Shown piece by piece: positions 12,622-22,785 of a DNA stretch of 64,000 bases; position 1 is the first letter of the stretch; each line of letters opens with the position of its first letter. The notes below the pieces were generated by a model. That model was not told the DNA's origin. It worked only from the letters and a program-made list of their open reading frames with translations, and ran no database searches. Origin of the DNA: Aspidiotus rigidus (taxonomy: Eukaryota > Arthropoda > Insecta > Hemiptera > Diaspididae); NCBI GenBank assembly GCA_035079385.1, contig JAVHKY010000001.1, forward strand, positions 1,955,001-2,019,000. The letters run 5' to 3'. Both the position numbers and the translations under genes were made by a program.

Positions 12622-14118
12622 AGCACAGGCAGATTAGGTTTTGAAATGGAAATAAATACCGGCAAGGTTTTTTTTTGTGGATTATGTTTAAAATGGTCTC
12701 CTGATAAACATACTGAAAGTCCACAGCGATCAGAGAGCGGGCTCTCCCCCAAAGGGGGTCAAAGTTCCACAAAAATTAGTTTTCTGAGAATAAATCGAAA
12801 ACTAAGCGTCAGAGAAAAAAAAGTTTCAAACAAAAGTTGTTCTTCGTCAAATTTCCTATAAATTTCACTATATGTATGTCAACTTAGCCCAAAAACTCGA
12901 GCTGAAAAGTTGGTTTGAAAGTTGAGCGATTTTGTAAAATTTTCGATTTTAATGTTAGTGTAGTGAAATTAGACAGGTTTCGGGAAAAAAAAGAACATTG
13001 TGACATAGTGAAGGTCTGATTGCTGGAAATGGTTAAGAATGAAGTCCAAAACAACATACTAACGTCTCCGCGTTTTTCCCCAGGAGCATCTTTTTTATGG
13101 GGGTTGAAACCCCCTCAAAATCAGTTTTTTGTAAATATCCCGCTTAATACGCATTTTAGAGAAAAAAGTCATCAGTCAAAAATTATTTCTCGTGAAATCC
13201 AGGCAAACTTGTTGAATTCCTTATTGTTCCAGGCGCTATAGGGAATGATACCAAGGAGCTTGTTATCTCTTGTTTCTCCGTTTTGATAATTGCAAGACTC
13301 ATGTAGTCAATCTCTCACCGCAAAACAAGCTTCTCGGGAGATCGCCTGAAATGGCGGAGCAAGTTTGCCTGACCCAATCGACTATCGACGTGAAACCCTC
13401 ACGCGACTACGCCAACTTTGACATGGAGCGCGTTATTCTCGGATTTGCATGACGGAGGCTCAATCTCCATGAATTTTTGAGCTAACTATCACGTGTAGGT
13501 TAGAAATGAAATACGTAGTCCGATAGGAAATTTCACAAGGAATAATTTTTGACTGATGACTTTTTTCTCTAAAATGCGTATTAAGCGAGATATTTACAAA
13601 AAAATAATTTTGAGGAGGTTTCAACCCCCACAAAAAAGATGCTCCTGGGGAAAAACGCGGAGAAGTTAGTATGTTGTTTTGGACTTCATTCTTGACCATT
13701 TCCAGCAATCAGACCTTTACTATGTCGCAATGTTCTTTTTTCTCCCGAAACCTGTCTAATTTGATTACACTAACACTAAAATCAAAAATTTTAGAAAATC
13801 GCTCAACTTTCAAACCAACTTATCAGCTCGAGTTTTTGGGCTAAGTTGACATACATATAGTGAAATTTATAGGAAATTTGATGAAGAAAAACTTTTGTTT
13901 GAAACTTTTGTTTCTCTGATGCTTAGTTTTTGATTTATTCTCAGAAAACTAATTTTTGTGGTACTTTGACCCCCTTTGGGGGAGAGCCCGCTCTCCGATC
14001 GCTGTGGACTTTTAGTATGTTTATCAGGAGACTATTTTAAACATAATCCACGAAACAAACCTTTGCCGGCATTTATTTCCATTTATTCTTATTTTTGAGC
14101 CTAATCTTCCTGGGTTAT
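12622..14118. mobile_element. Foldback-type element, copy 1 (long inverted arms)
   Basis: Two arms of about 570 bp (12622-13200 and 13525-14118) are reverse complements, around a ~320-bp unique core. The ends read CACAGGCAGATTAGG on the left and CCTAATCTTCCTGGGTTATA on the right, matching the ends of the second copy at 57539-60212 (TATAGCCCAGGCAAATTAG). Shared internal landmarks are GCCGGCAA, TCCACAGCGATC and GGGGGTTGAAACC. No transposase is encoded, so it must be non-autonomous. Long arms with a short core are typical of foldback or large MITE elements. Superfamily unknown. Confidence 0.8.
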
Positions 14119-14256
14119 AATAAAATGAATAAATTTTTCTCATGAAATCAATTTCTCGTCTCGAAAAAAATTCACGAATACTTCAAATTTTCATGTTTTC
14201 AATCACTAAATTACGTTTTAATTTCAGTGAGGAGAACATGCTTAGCCGCCCATCAC

Positions 14257-14259
<3 letters not shown>

Positions 14260-14337
<78 letters not shown>
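14260..14337. repeat. (GA)n microsatellite
   Basis: Pure AG/GA dinucleotide run of about 78 bases. It creates an open frame encoding alternating Arg-Glu that is not a gene. Confidence 0.97.
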
Positions 14338-14340
<3 letters not shown>

Positions 14341-14419
14341 GTGGGATAAAAACTACGGTCTGTTCAACAAAGTTAAACGAAGAATTTAGGGGATCTGTTC
14401 AATGAGACGAATTTATTTC

Positions 14420-15250
14420 CGATAATGAAAACTCAATTCAAGATTGGAGTCCCCGAAGGTCGAAATTTTCCCGAATCTAACTTCTTTGATGGATGAAGTT
14501 CCTCATATCCCCTGGCTATCATATGTGGCTCTAAAGTTGAAATTCGTTCAACTCCTTCACCCCTATACTTACAGTTCGATGGTCGGAATTTCTACAAGTA
14601 AAGATTCTCCAGGGATTTTCTTTCTCATGAAAAATATTAAATTATGTAAATGTATATTCTCCTTGAAATAATCTGGAACGTCCTGATATAAGCTAAGTTA
14701 GTATTGAGAAAGGACCGAAAAAACTCGCAGCCTACTTTGTAAGCAGGTTTCCTTCATAGACCGTTTTCCCAGTGACATCCCGTAACACTGCAGACTTGTT
14801 GTTGCTGCAGTTCCCCTTTCCCCCGGCTCCAAGCCGAGTGAATAAGCAAAATTTAAAGAACAGATTTTACATGCGAATTCCCATAAGAAAAAAAAAAAAA
14901 ATGGGTGGTTTAGACCATCAATGATTGAAAAATTATTCTAGATTTTTGAAGATCTTGGTAACAAGATTCATCATCTAGAGGCTTCTATTGATCTTCGGTA
15001 CCAGAACATATATCCGTTATTTTTTCACCTCTTAGAAGTAACAATACTTGGAAAACCACTAAACTTTATCTTTGTGTTAACTAAGTGGAGAAAAGGTTCT
15101 TAACATTTTCGTTGTTTACTCAGACCGTAGATTCAGCTGTAAGGTGTGACTTGTGACGTCACAGGAAAACGGTCTATTGACTGCGTTAATTGAGGTTTGT
15201 GGTAGTTTTTTGTTTGTACTTCTTTCTAAATAAAGATTTAACTTCGTTCC
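14420..15250. other. No gene recognised
   Basis: AT-rich intergenic DNA with one degenerate minisatellite-like unit near 14440-14600 and an A-run at 14888-14901. I see nothing else. Confidence 0.4.
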
Positions 15251-15259
15251 TCATCTGCA

Positions 15260-15680
15260 CCTCAAGTGTATAAGCTCGAAATTCGAAATTTCTCCAAGTT
15301 CCCCCTGTCAGGTATAGCTCGATATTCAGAATTTTTCCAAGTCTCCCTTTCATTATGTATATCTTGATATTCGGAATTTCGGGAAGTCCTTACCTATCAT
15401 ACGTATATAGCCCGTAGGTCAACATTTTTAATAGGGAACCTGTTAAATGGGGGGTTATTTTGAAAAATTTGTCAACGCCGCGTGATATGCGGTAGAAATA
15501 GACCTACGCTAATAAAAAATTTCAACTTTAGAATCATAATATTATATGATAGGAGGAAGACTTAGAAAGAATTTTGATTTTCAATCCATAACATTGTGAT
15601 AGGAGCAGACTCTGAAAAATCATAGAGTTACCATTTTCAATCCATAAATGATACGAGGGAGCTCAGAAAAATCTAGATTC
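15260..15680. repeat. Degenerate 45-bp minisatellite units with the AGGGAACCTGTT motif
   Basis: Diverged units (CTCCAAGTTCCCCCTGTCAG then GTATAGCTCGATATTC) at 15295-15420 adjoin the dispersed motif AATAGGGAACCTGTTAAATG at 15429. This is a decayed member of the family best seen at 19255-20457. Confidence 0.65.
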
Positions 15681-16159
15681 TTTGAGATTTCGGCTCTGAA
15701 TTCAATTCCCAATAGCAAAAAACTAATTTCCCCATTTGCCTTCGTAAAAGAAGTCGTCGTTTTCTATGTTCCCCCTATCATATACGTATAGCTCGAAAAG
15801 ATTTCAAGACCCACGCTTTTCCGCACGGCACCCGTTTTTTTAAAATCAAATATTCCCCCCCCCCCCAATATACAGGTTTCCCGTCATAAGCTTTCAGATT
15901 TTATCGATCATGATAATAATAAATCAATTAAATATTGATAATACTTCTTACATCGATATAATTTCAATTTATAGCCTAGCATACGATAGTATGATGCCAC
16001 TGGCACTGAGAGCAACGAACTTCCAAGCTAGGTAGAGACTGTGAAGTCGTAGGCTAGATTTGAGCTAATTGTAAGCTAGGCCCAGGAGAGCATTATAGGC
16101 TAAGAATCCTTATGTCCAGACTGATCTTCAGTTCTAAGAGTTACGTGTCCAAAGCAGAC

Positions 16160-16300
16160 CTTCGTGACGTCATGTTTAGATTTTTACAAGTCCCCCTCCT
16201 ATCATACATAGCTCGGAAGTCAGAATTTTTCCAAGTCCATCTCCCTTGATGGTAGATATTTCTCCAAGTCGCCCTCCTATCATACATTCCTAGTGCCCCA
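16160..16300. repeat. Short 45-bp minisatellite array
   Basis: About three diverged units, each with CAAGTCCCCCTCCTATCATA followed by an AGCTCGGAAGTC-like piece. An A-run (16330-16350) follows. Confidence 0.7.
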
Positions 16301-16566
16301 CTCGTACATAGCTGCCCAACTTCCGATACAAAAAAAAAAAAAAAAAAAAAGGAAAAAACGGATAAAAAGAAAGGATTTCTCTTCGGGGAATATTGAACTG
16401 CGCGAAAAGAAAAAGGTGTTTGAACGAAAAACAGCAGCACAAAAAAATCATCCAAAATAACGAAATGACAAGTGGTGGTAACGAAAAGTACAGCACACGA
16501 AATTTTCGAGTATGCTCAAGAAAAAATACAGGAAATTTAAAAAAATGAAATAGACTTAATCAGGCA

Positions 16567-17026
16567 GTGCAGTGGTCAGAAAAACGAAATCCACATTCGA
16601 ATTCGTCGACGTACAGAGATTTCTTTGCCGCGCTATGGACTGCCGCTTATCAGTGGGCTGCAGTTGATAAAGCAATTCTGCAACGCCCTCACGAGGAAGG
16701 AAGTTGCACGAAGTACTTCGTGGTAGCAGGAAGCAGTAAGAAATATATTTCGGAAAAAGAACTGTCCAAATTTCTGAGAGGCGACGGCAGATGGCGAACG
16801 TTTGGCGCGACTTCAAAACCCGCAAATTTTGAGTCTGGGCCATAGTCATCAACAGAAGAAATTTGCGGGAATTGAAATGCATATGCCCCCCCTTTTTTTG
16901 AAAAGTTTGCAGAGTAAGCATACGGTGGGGATGTGCATTCGGTTGAAACTACTACCAGTGCCACTTGGCCAAGAAAGAAAACGTGGCAGGACGAGTAAAG
17001 CTAAATGCGCCCTCGTGGTGCAATAA
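16567..17026 (+). pseudogene. Relic of a SWIM-zinc-finger transposase-like protein (C-terminal part)
   Basis: The plus-strand frame 16567-16845 (92 codons) contains KYFVVAGSSKKYISEKEL and a WRTF piece. After frameshifts, 16880-17026 reads a CKH-like remnant (SKHTVGMCIRLKLLPVPLG) followed by ERKRGRTSKAKCAL and a stop. That layout, a Cys-His metal site, then MCIRLK, then a basic K-R-G-R linker ending in an A-L tail, is what I know from the C-terminus of MULE-like proteins with a SWIM finger. The first Cys pair is not readable, and one Cys before KH is Ser here. Frameshifts and small size indicate a dead fragment. Family assignment is by motif memory only. Confidence 0.4.
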
Positions 17027-17039
17027 ATATTTAATCATA

Positions 17040-18530
17040 AAATGATTCTCCAGTTTTCAACTTCTTTTATAATCGGAGCGTATGCTTTCATTTGTTTATA
17101 TATTAGTTTTTCGGTTAAAAGTTTTAATTTTTCGCGATTTTTTTGTTTTTTCGTTTAATGTACTTTTTTTATGTTCATTTACCATTTTTAATGTTCACTT
17201 TTTTTTTCGTAAAATGATTAGAGACTGTTTTTGTTTCTTTGGTGATTTCGAACTTTTCATTTTGTGCAAAAAAATCCCCACCCTTTCTCTTCGATCCTAA
17301 TTAAATTGGGGTCGATCCGTTTTCGCCGGACGTCAGAATTTTCAAAACCACACCACCCTCCCCCCGTAGAACAGGTTTCCTATTAAAATTGTTTTTGGTA
17401 CGAGGTACAAAAAAAGAAAAAAATCCTGGAATCTCTTGACTCTAATTCGAGCTCTGGATGAACAATATTCAACATTATTTTTTTGCATTGATGAGTAAAG
17501 CTGGAAAAATGTATAATTAATAATATTTACGATATAAAAATTACGTTAAATTCTATTAGTTGTATTCTAATTAACAGCAGTTCAAATATTATTTCATAGA
17601 TGATGAATCAGGATACTCTCTCATAAATAATTCACGCGCATCGATTAATTCAAGGTCTACAATATTATTGAAATATAAAAACTGAAAACCTAAATCGACG
17701 GCAACAGAGAAATAATGAGAGGACAGAAAAAATAAAAAAGAACGAAGTTGATGTTACACAACTTGCAACAGAATAATCAATCTATACATATACAACGCGA
17801 ATACTCTACGAGCAGAAAACGAGGACAGATGAAAAATATAATTATTATAAATGGTTTTCTTTTAGGGATTATTACGAGTTGTTCCAATTTTCTTCTCTTC
17901 AATCTTCTCGTTTCGCCAATCTTACCGTTCGTCTCAGCTTCGGCAGGTTATTCGATGAGGAAAAACAAGATTGAGAATACATTTAAAAATTTGAAACAAA
18001 CGTGCCAGATAGCGACGATATAATATTTTGTTAATGAATGTGTCTCTCCTCGTGTATCTTGGTGGGACGCTATAGAATATTCCATGACACAGAATCATTT
18101 TGTCTCGAAAATATTTTCACGCATTTACTTTTTCGTTAACGGGAAACGGAAGATGTAGCGCAGAAACTAACGTCATATTCAGACGCTAATTGTCTCGAGT
18201 GGAAAAACGGGGGAAATACGTACAAGGCAAACGAGATAGAGTGCTTTCTGTAATCCCCCATTAATTCTATAAATTCTTTACCATCTAAGAACTCATCCTA
18301 GATCTGGTTTCTTTTTGTCAACAAATTTTACGAAAATTCTTTCGACGGAATCTGTTTTATAGGTCTCGTTTGGACGAGACGAGAATGTCCTTCTTCTTCG
18401 GCAAATTGTGGTTCCTAGAGGGCAGGAGCTGTGATCTAGTTCGGGGCATGGGGACTTTAAAGAAAAGACATTCTGATATAGCCAAACAAATGAAGATCAT
18501 TTACCTGTGTCATTATTCAAGTCTAGTATA
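17040..18530. other. No gene recognised
   Basis: AT-rich sequence. A minus-oriented weak copy of the ACAGG dispersed motif lies at 17355-17385 (CCCCCGTAGAACAGGTTTCC). Open frames at 17082-17300 and 17748-18023 are low-complexity and unsupported. Confidence 0.4.
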
Positions 18531-18910
18531 CTGTACGTCAAGCTGACTAGCATTTGGATTCTTAGTCTACTGTACGAGTAACTCTAATACAGACTACTGT
18601 AAGCCAGGCTGAATAACTCAAAGTATACTGTATACTAAGCTGACGAGCTCTAAGGGGCGCACGAGCAGGCACGTCTCTATGGCTCTGACCTCTTCTTGTA
18701 TTCTAGCTTTATACTAGGGTTTCAGAATTAGGGGCAGGAGTTATCCTCTTTTCATAGCCTAAAAGAGGTCTAGAATAAGCCTAGTATAAAGCGTACTAGG
18801 GTTTCGTAATTGGGAGAGAAAAGTTATACCCTTTTCATAGACTAGTATAAGTCTTGTATATTGTATAGGTCTAATATAAGCCAAGTATAAAGCTGGTATA
18901 CGAAGAGAGG
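18530..18910. repeat. Dispersed repeat around TATACTGTATA / AAGCTGA
   Basis: Several diverged units built on AGTATACTGTA followed by a CAAGCTGACTAG or TAAGCTGACGAG piece. The same family recurs at 39540-39720 and 56090-56660. Unit spacing is irregular (about 50-120 bases). Confidence 0.65.
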
Positions 18911-19429
18911 TTTGAACCGTACGGACATACGGACGCAAATTTCAAGTAAGAGGTAAGAGCAAAGTAATGAAACATCTCAAAGTTTCTATTATCAAGTATC
19001 AGGAGAGGGAATTCGAAGAATTTCGACTTTTGAGGTTGAGGCAAAATGATGTTACCTTTTTTCCACGAGCTCTTTGGCCTCACCCGGTATAGGAGCGAAG
19101 GGGCTCGAAAGAATTTAGACTTCCATGCTACATATAACACGCGGGGAACTTGAGGAAATCTCGACTCTGAATAGGAGCGAGGGATTTAGGTGAATTCCGA
19201 CCATAGGAGAGGTACTAACAAAAAATTCCGAGCACTATATCAGAAGGACTGGAAAAAACGACGGCTTCCTTAACGACGTTAAACGAGGAACGCAGGGAAC
19301 CTGTTTTATGAGTTAAATGGGATTTGGTATTGAAAATTGAAGAAAGCCTAGACCTAGATAAAGCTAGTATAAAGAGGACCTCGACCTACTATAAGCCTAG
19401 TATAATATAGTTTGAGAGTCTAAATTTTT

Positions 19430-19760
19430 CTCGAATCTCCAGCTATGTATTCCAAGTCCCCCTCCTATCATATATAGCTCGAGAGTCGAAATTTTTCCAA
19501 GTCCCCCTCCTATTATGGCTCGAGAGTCGAAATTTTTCCAAGTCCCCCTCCTATCATATATAGCTCGAGAGTCGAAATTTTTCTAAATCCTCCTCTTATC
19601 ATATACAGCTCGAGAGTCGAAATTTTTCCAAGTCCCCCTCCTATCATATAAAGCTCGAGAGTCGAAATTTTTCTAAATCCTCCTCTTATCATATACAGCT
19701 CGAGAGTCGAAATTTTTCCAAGTCCCCCTCCTATAATATATAGCTCGAGAGTCGAAATTT
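19430..19760. repeat. 45-bp minisatellite array, ~7 units
   Basis: Unit: CCAAGTCCCCCTCCTATCAT then ATATAGCTCGAGAGTCGAAA then TTTTT, 45 bases. Some units are shortened (TATTATGGCTCGAG) or carry CTAAATCC instead of CCAAGTCC. Confidence 0.95.
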
Positions 19761-19839
19761 TAACAGGGAACCTGTTTTATGGGGGGCTATTTGAGAAATC
19801 TGCCGTGCGCCGTCCGCCGTGCGCCGTCCAGCGAAAAAC

Positions 19840-20390
19840 TTAGAAAAATTTCGACCCTCGAGCCATAGATGATAGGAGAGGGACTTAGAAAAATTTCGAC
19901 TCTCGAGCTATATATGATAGGAGGGGGACTTAGAAAAATTTCGACTCTCGAGCCATATATGATAGGAGGGGGACTTGGAAAAATTTCGACTCTCGAGCTA
20001 TATATGATAGGAGGGGGACTTAGAAGAATCTCGAGTCTCGAGCTATATATGATAGAAGGGGGACTTAGAAGAATTTCAAGTCTCGAGCTATATATAATAG
20101 GGGGGGGGGGGACTTGGAAGAATCGTGACTTTCGAGCTATATATGATAGGAGGGGGACTTAGAAGATTTAGAAGAATTTCGAGTCTCGAGCTATGTATGA
20201 TAGGAGGGGGACTTAGAAGAATTTCGACTCTCGAGCCATATATGATAGGAGAGGGACTTGGAAAAATTTCGACTCTCGAGCTATATATGATAGGAGAGGG
20301 ACTTAGAAAAATTTCGACTCTCGAGCCATATATGATAGGAGGGGGACTTGGAAAAATTTCGACTCTCGAGCCATATATGATAATACCAAA
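19840..20390. repeat. 45-bp minisatellite array in opposite orientation, ~12 units
   Basis: Reverse complement of the unit at 19430-19760 (GACTTGGAAAAATTTCGACT then CTCGAGCTATATATGATAGG). Because 45 is a multiple of three, the array is open in several frames; those proteins are repeat artefacts. Confidence 0.95.
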
Positions 20391-20529
20391 TCTCATTCGA
20401 ATCATAAAACAGGTTCCCTGCGTTCCTCGTCTAACTTCGTTAAGGAAGCCGTCATTTTTTCAAGTCCCCCTCCTTTTATGGCTCGAGAGTCGAAATTTTG
20501 ACATGTTCCATATCTTTTCTCTCGCCGGA

Positions 20530-21090
20530 CCCCGATTTTGAAACTCGCGAGTACACCCACCCCCCCCCCCCCCCGCCCCCCGTCAAGAGAAATTCGCGAG
20601 TACACCCCGCGTAATAATAATAGTTAATAATAAATAAATAAATAATTAATAATAAATAAATAAATAAATAAATAATTAAATAATTAAATAAATAAATAAT
20701 TAAATGATTATTATAATTAATAATTAGAAAATCCCTACCCCGGGTGATTCAGAAATTCGCGAGTACACCCCGCGTAATAATAATAATAATAATAAATTAA
20801 TTAATTAATAATTAAATAGATAAATAATTAAATAATTAATATAATTTTTAATTAAAAAATCTCTACCCCCTGGGTGATTCAGAAATTTGCGAGTACACCC
20901 CGCGTGATAATAATAAATAATTAATTAATTAATAATTAAATAATTATTTAATTATTTAATTAAATAATTAATAATTATTATAATTAATAATTAGAAAATC
21001 TCTACCCCTTGGGTGATTCAGAAATTCGCGAGTACGCCCCGCGTAATAATAATAAATAATTAATTGATTAATTAATTAATAATTAAATAA

Positions 21091-21139
<49 letters not shown>

Positions 21140-21180
21140 ATTAAATAATTAAATAATAAAATAATTAAATAAATAAAGGC
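20530..21180. repeat. Tandem units: GCGAGTACACCCCGCG plus AT-rich filler
   Basis: Four units start with AGAAATTCGCGAGTACACCC at about 20589, 20750, 20880 and 21020 (spacing about 160, 130 and 140 bases). Each is followed by (TAA)n / (TTAA)n filler of varying length and, in most, by CTACCCC-TGGGTGATTC. A C-run (20561-20574) precedes the first. Confidence 0.9.
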
Positions 21181-21499
21181 TGAATAGTCGAAATTTTTCC
21201 AAGTCCCCTAGACTTGAATTGTCTCATACCATTCCAATACAACAGCGAGACAGGGGGCGATCGAGCGGAGCGAGTTCGCGGTACCTCGTATTTCTCATAG
21301 AAGACTTATACGACGCCAAGATAGGTAAAGGGGTAAACGAATAATATCTCACGAACACTTGACCTAGTAGAAGCCTAGACTGAAATATTTCAAGATGACT
21401 GATAAAATATAAAAGACATGGAACATGATTTTCATTTATTTGGCTATGCCAGAAAATCCTAAACAATCGATCCTATCTTGCAGGCCCAGGTAGTTGTTT

Positions 21500-21715
21500 A
21501 TTTTTTTTAAGTCCCTCTCCTATCATATATGCCTCGAGAGTCGAAATTTTTCCAAGTCCCCCTCCTATTATGGCTCGAGAGTCGAAATTTTTCTAAGTCC
21601 CTCTCCTATCATATATGGCTTGAGAGTCGAAATTTTTCCAAGTTTTTTGCTGGACGGCGGACGGCGCACGGCAAATCTCTCAAAAAGCCCCCCATTAAAC
21701 GGGTTCCCTGTTAAA
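21500..21715. repeat. 45-bp minisatellite units plus GCGCACGG / CAGGGAACC module
   Basis: Three units of the minisatellite, then TTTTTTGCTGGACGGCGGAC and the minus-oriented motif CCATTAAACGGGTTCCCTG at 21688-21706. Same architecture as 1430-1664 and 58930-59226. Confidence 0.85.
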
Positions 21716-21770
21716 ATTTTGACCTCCGAAGTATATGAGTGAAAATATCCCGACCATCCAGCTATCTGCA

Positions 21771-21918
<148 letters not shown>

Positions 21919-21919
21919 T

Positions 21920-22780
21920 CGAAAATTAAAATCAAAACAAAAAGAGGTTTCCTGCTCGCAAAAATTAACGAATTAATGAAAGAGATCCTGTGAGGTCCGA
22001 ATGAATTGAACCCGAGACTTTTATCCTAGAAGACGTTTGTTCCGTGATTTCGCATGTGATGATTCACTACAAACCTAAAAAAATGACGATATTAGAAAGA
22101 AAATTCGAAACTATTTTATTCGCGTTTTGATACATCACCATGAAGGAAAATTTGCCTAAAATATTTTAAACTTGAAACCTCTTTTTTAGATAAGAGCAAA
22201 TCGAACGTTTGGAGCGAAAAAATATCATAGATGTACTTCAGTGATTCTCTTTACAAGTTGGAAAATATCTTTCTTCGTTTTTTTCCAAAAACTCTCGTTC
22301 ACAACCCAAAATAAAATGGTCCATCGTATTTTTCACGTTCAAAGCGCAAATATAGCAACGAAGATGGCACCCACCAATTTGATGAATCATAATGATATTC
22401 ACTATTCTATAAAAGGGATACCGTACTCGTACAGCTTCGCCTTCAACATCCGTTTGTTTGGTGTTTCAAGGTTTGCTAATCAAATTATCATCATTTACAA
22501 GTAAATTTGAGACTCCCGCTGCACTGCTCCAATTTCAAATGTTTCAACATCATTTATCATTTCAGTTTGTAGGTCGAAGATAAAAATTCGAGTTTGAAGT
22601 CTCGTAAGTATACTATCGTATTGGATTCCAATTCTTAATCGTAAGATATTTCCGTTCAGGAGAAAATCTACAGCCAAATGAAGAACTCATAACCCCTCCG
22701 AGAGTTCTATATGAGCGTCAATCCTACATATACAATCAGCCGATCTGTAAATAATGAATGATAAAAGTAAATAGACTTTT
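21920..22780. other. No gene recognised; 3' flank of the 628-residue gene
   Basis: AT-rich sequence downstream of the stop at 22786. An AATAAA on the minus strand occurs near 22116, about 670 bases past the stop; I cannot tell whether it is used. Confidence 0.35.
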
Positions 22781-22785
22781 GAAAA

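Larger units (their letters stand above)
19255..20457. mobile_element. Inverted-repeat-bounded element carrying 45-bp minisatellite arrays
   Basis: The ends form ~56-bp inverted repeats: 19255-19310 begins ACGACGGCTTCCTTAACGA and ends CAGGGAACCTGTTTTATG, and 20402-20457 is its near-exact reverse complement. Inside are two minisatellite arrays of the same 45-bp unit in opposite orientation (19430-19760 and 19840-20385), separated by another copy of the AACAGGGAACCTGTT motif (19758) and a GTGCGCCGTCCGCC-rich segment. No coding capacity beyond repeat-derived frames. Shorter relatives with the same end motif bracketing the same unit occur at about 39838-40166 and 58748-59226. I infer a non-autonomous DNA-element family; no target duplication could be defined. 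Confidence 0.7.

Noticed and set aside
14142..14405. Open frame with a long Arg-Glu repeat
   Set aside because: Produced by the (GA)n microsatellite; the same artefact occurs at 21735-21993 and 53423-53660.
19430..20390. CRISPR-like array (regular 45-bp repeats)
   Set aside because: Units are directly abutting with no unique spacers, and the genome is eukaryotic.
19869..20541. Long frames with a repeated GGLGKISTLELYMIG peptide
   Set aside because: They are translations of the 45-bp minisatellite and are open on both strands, with no start or splice context.
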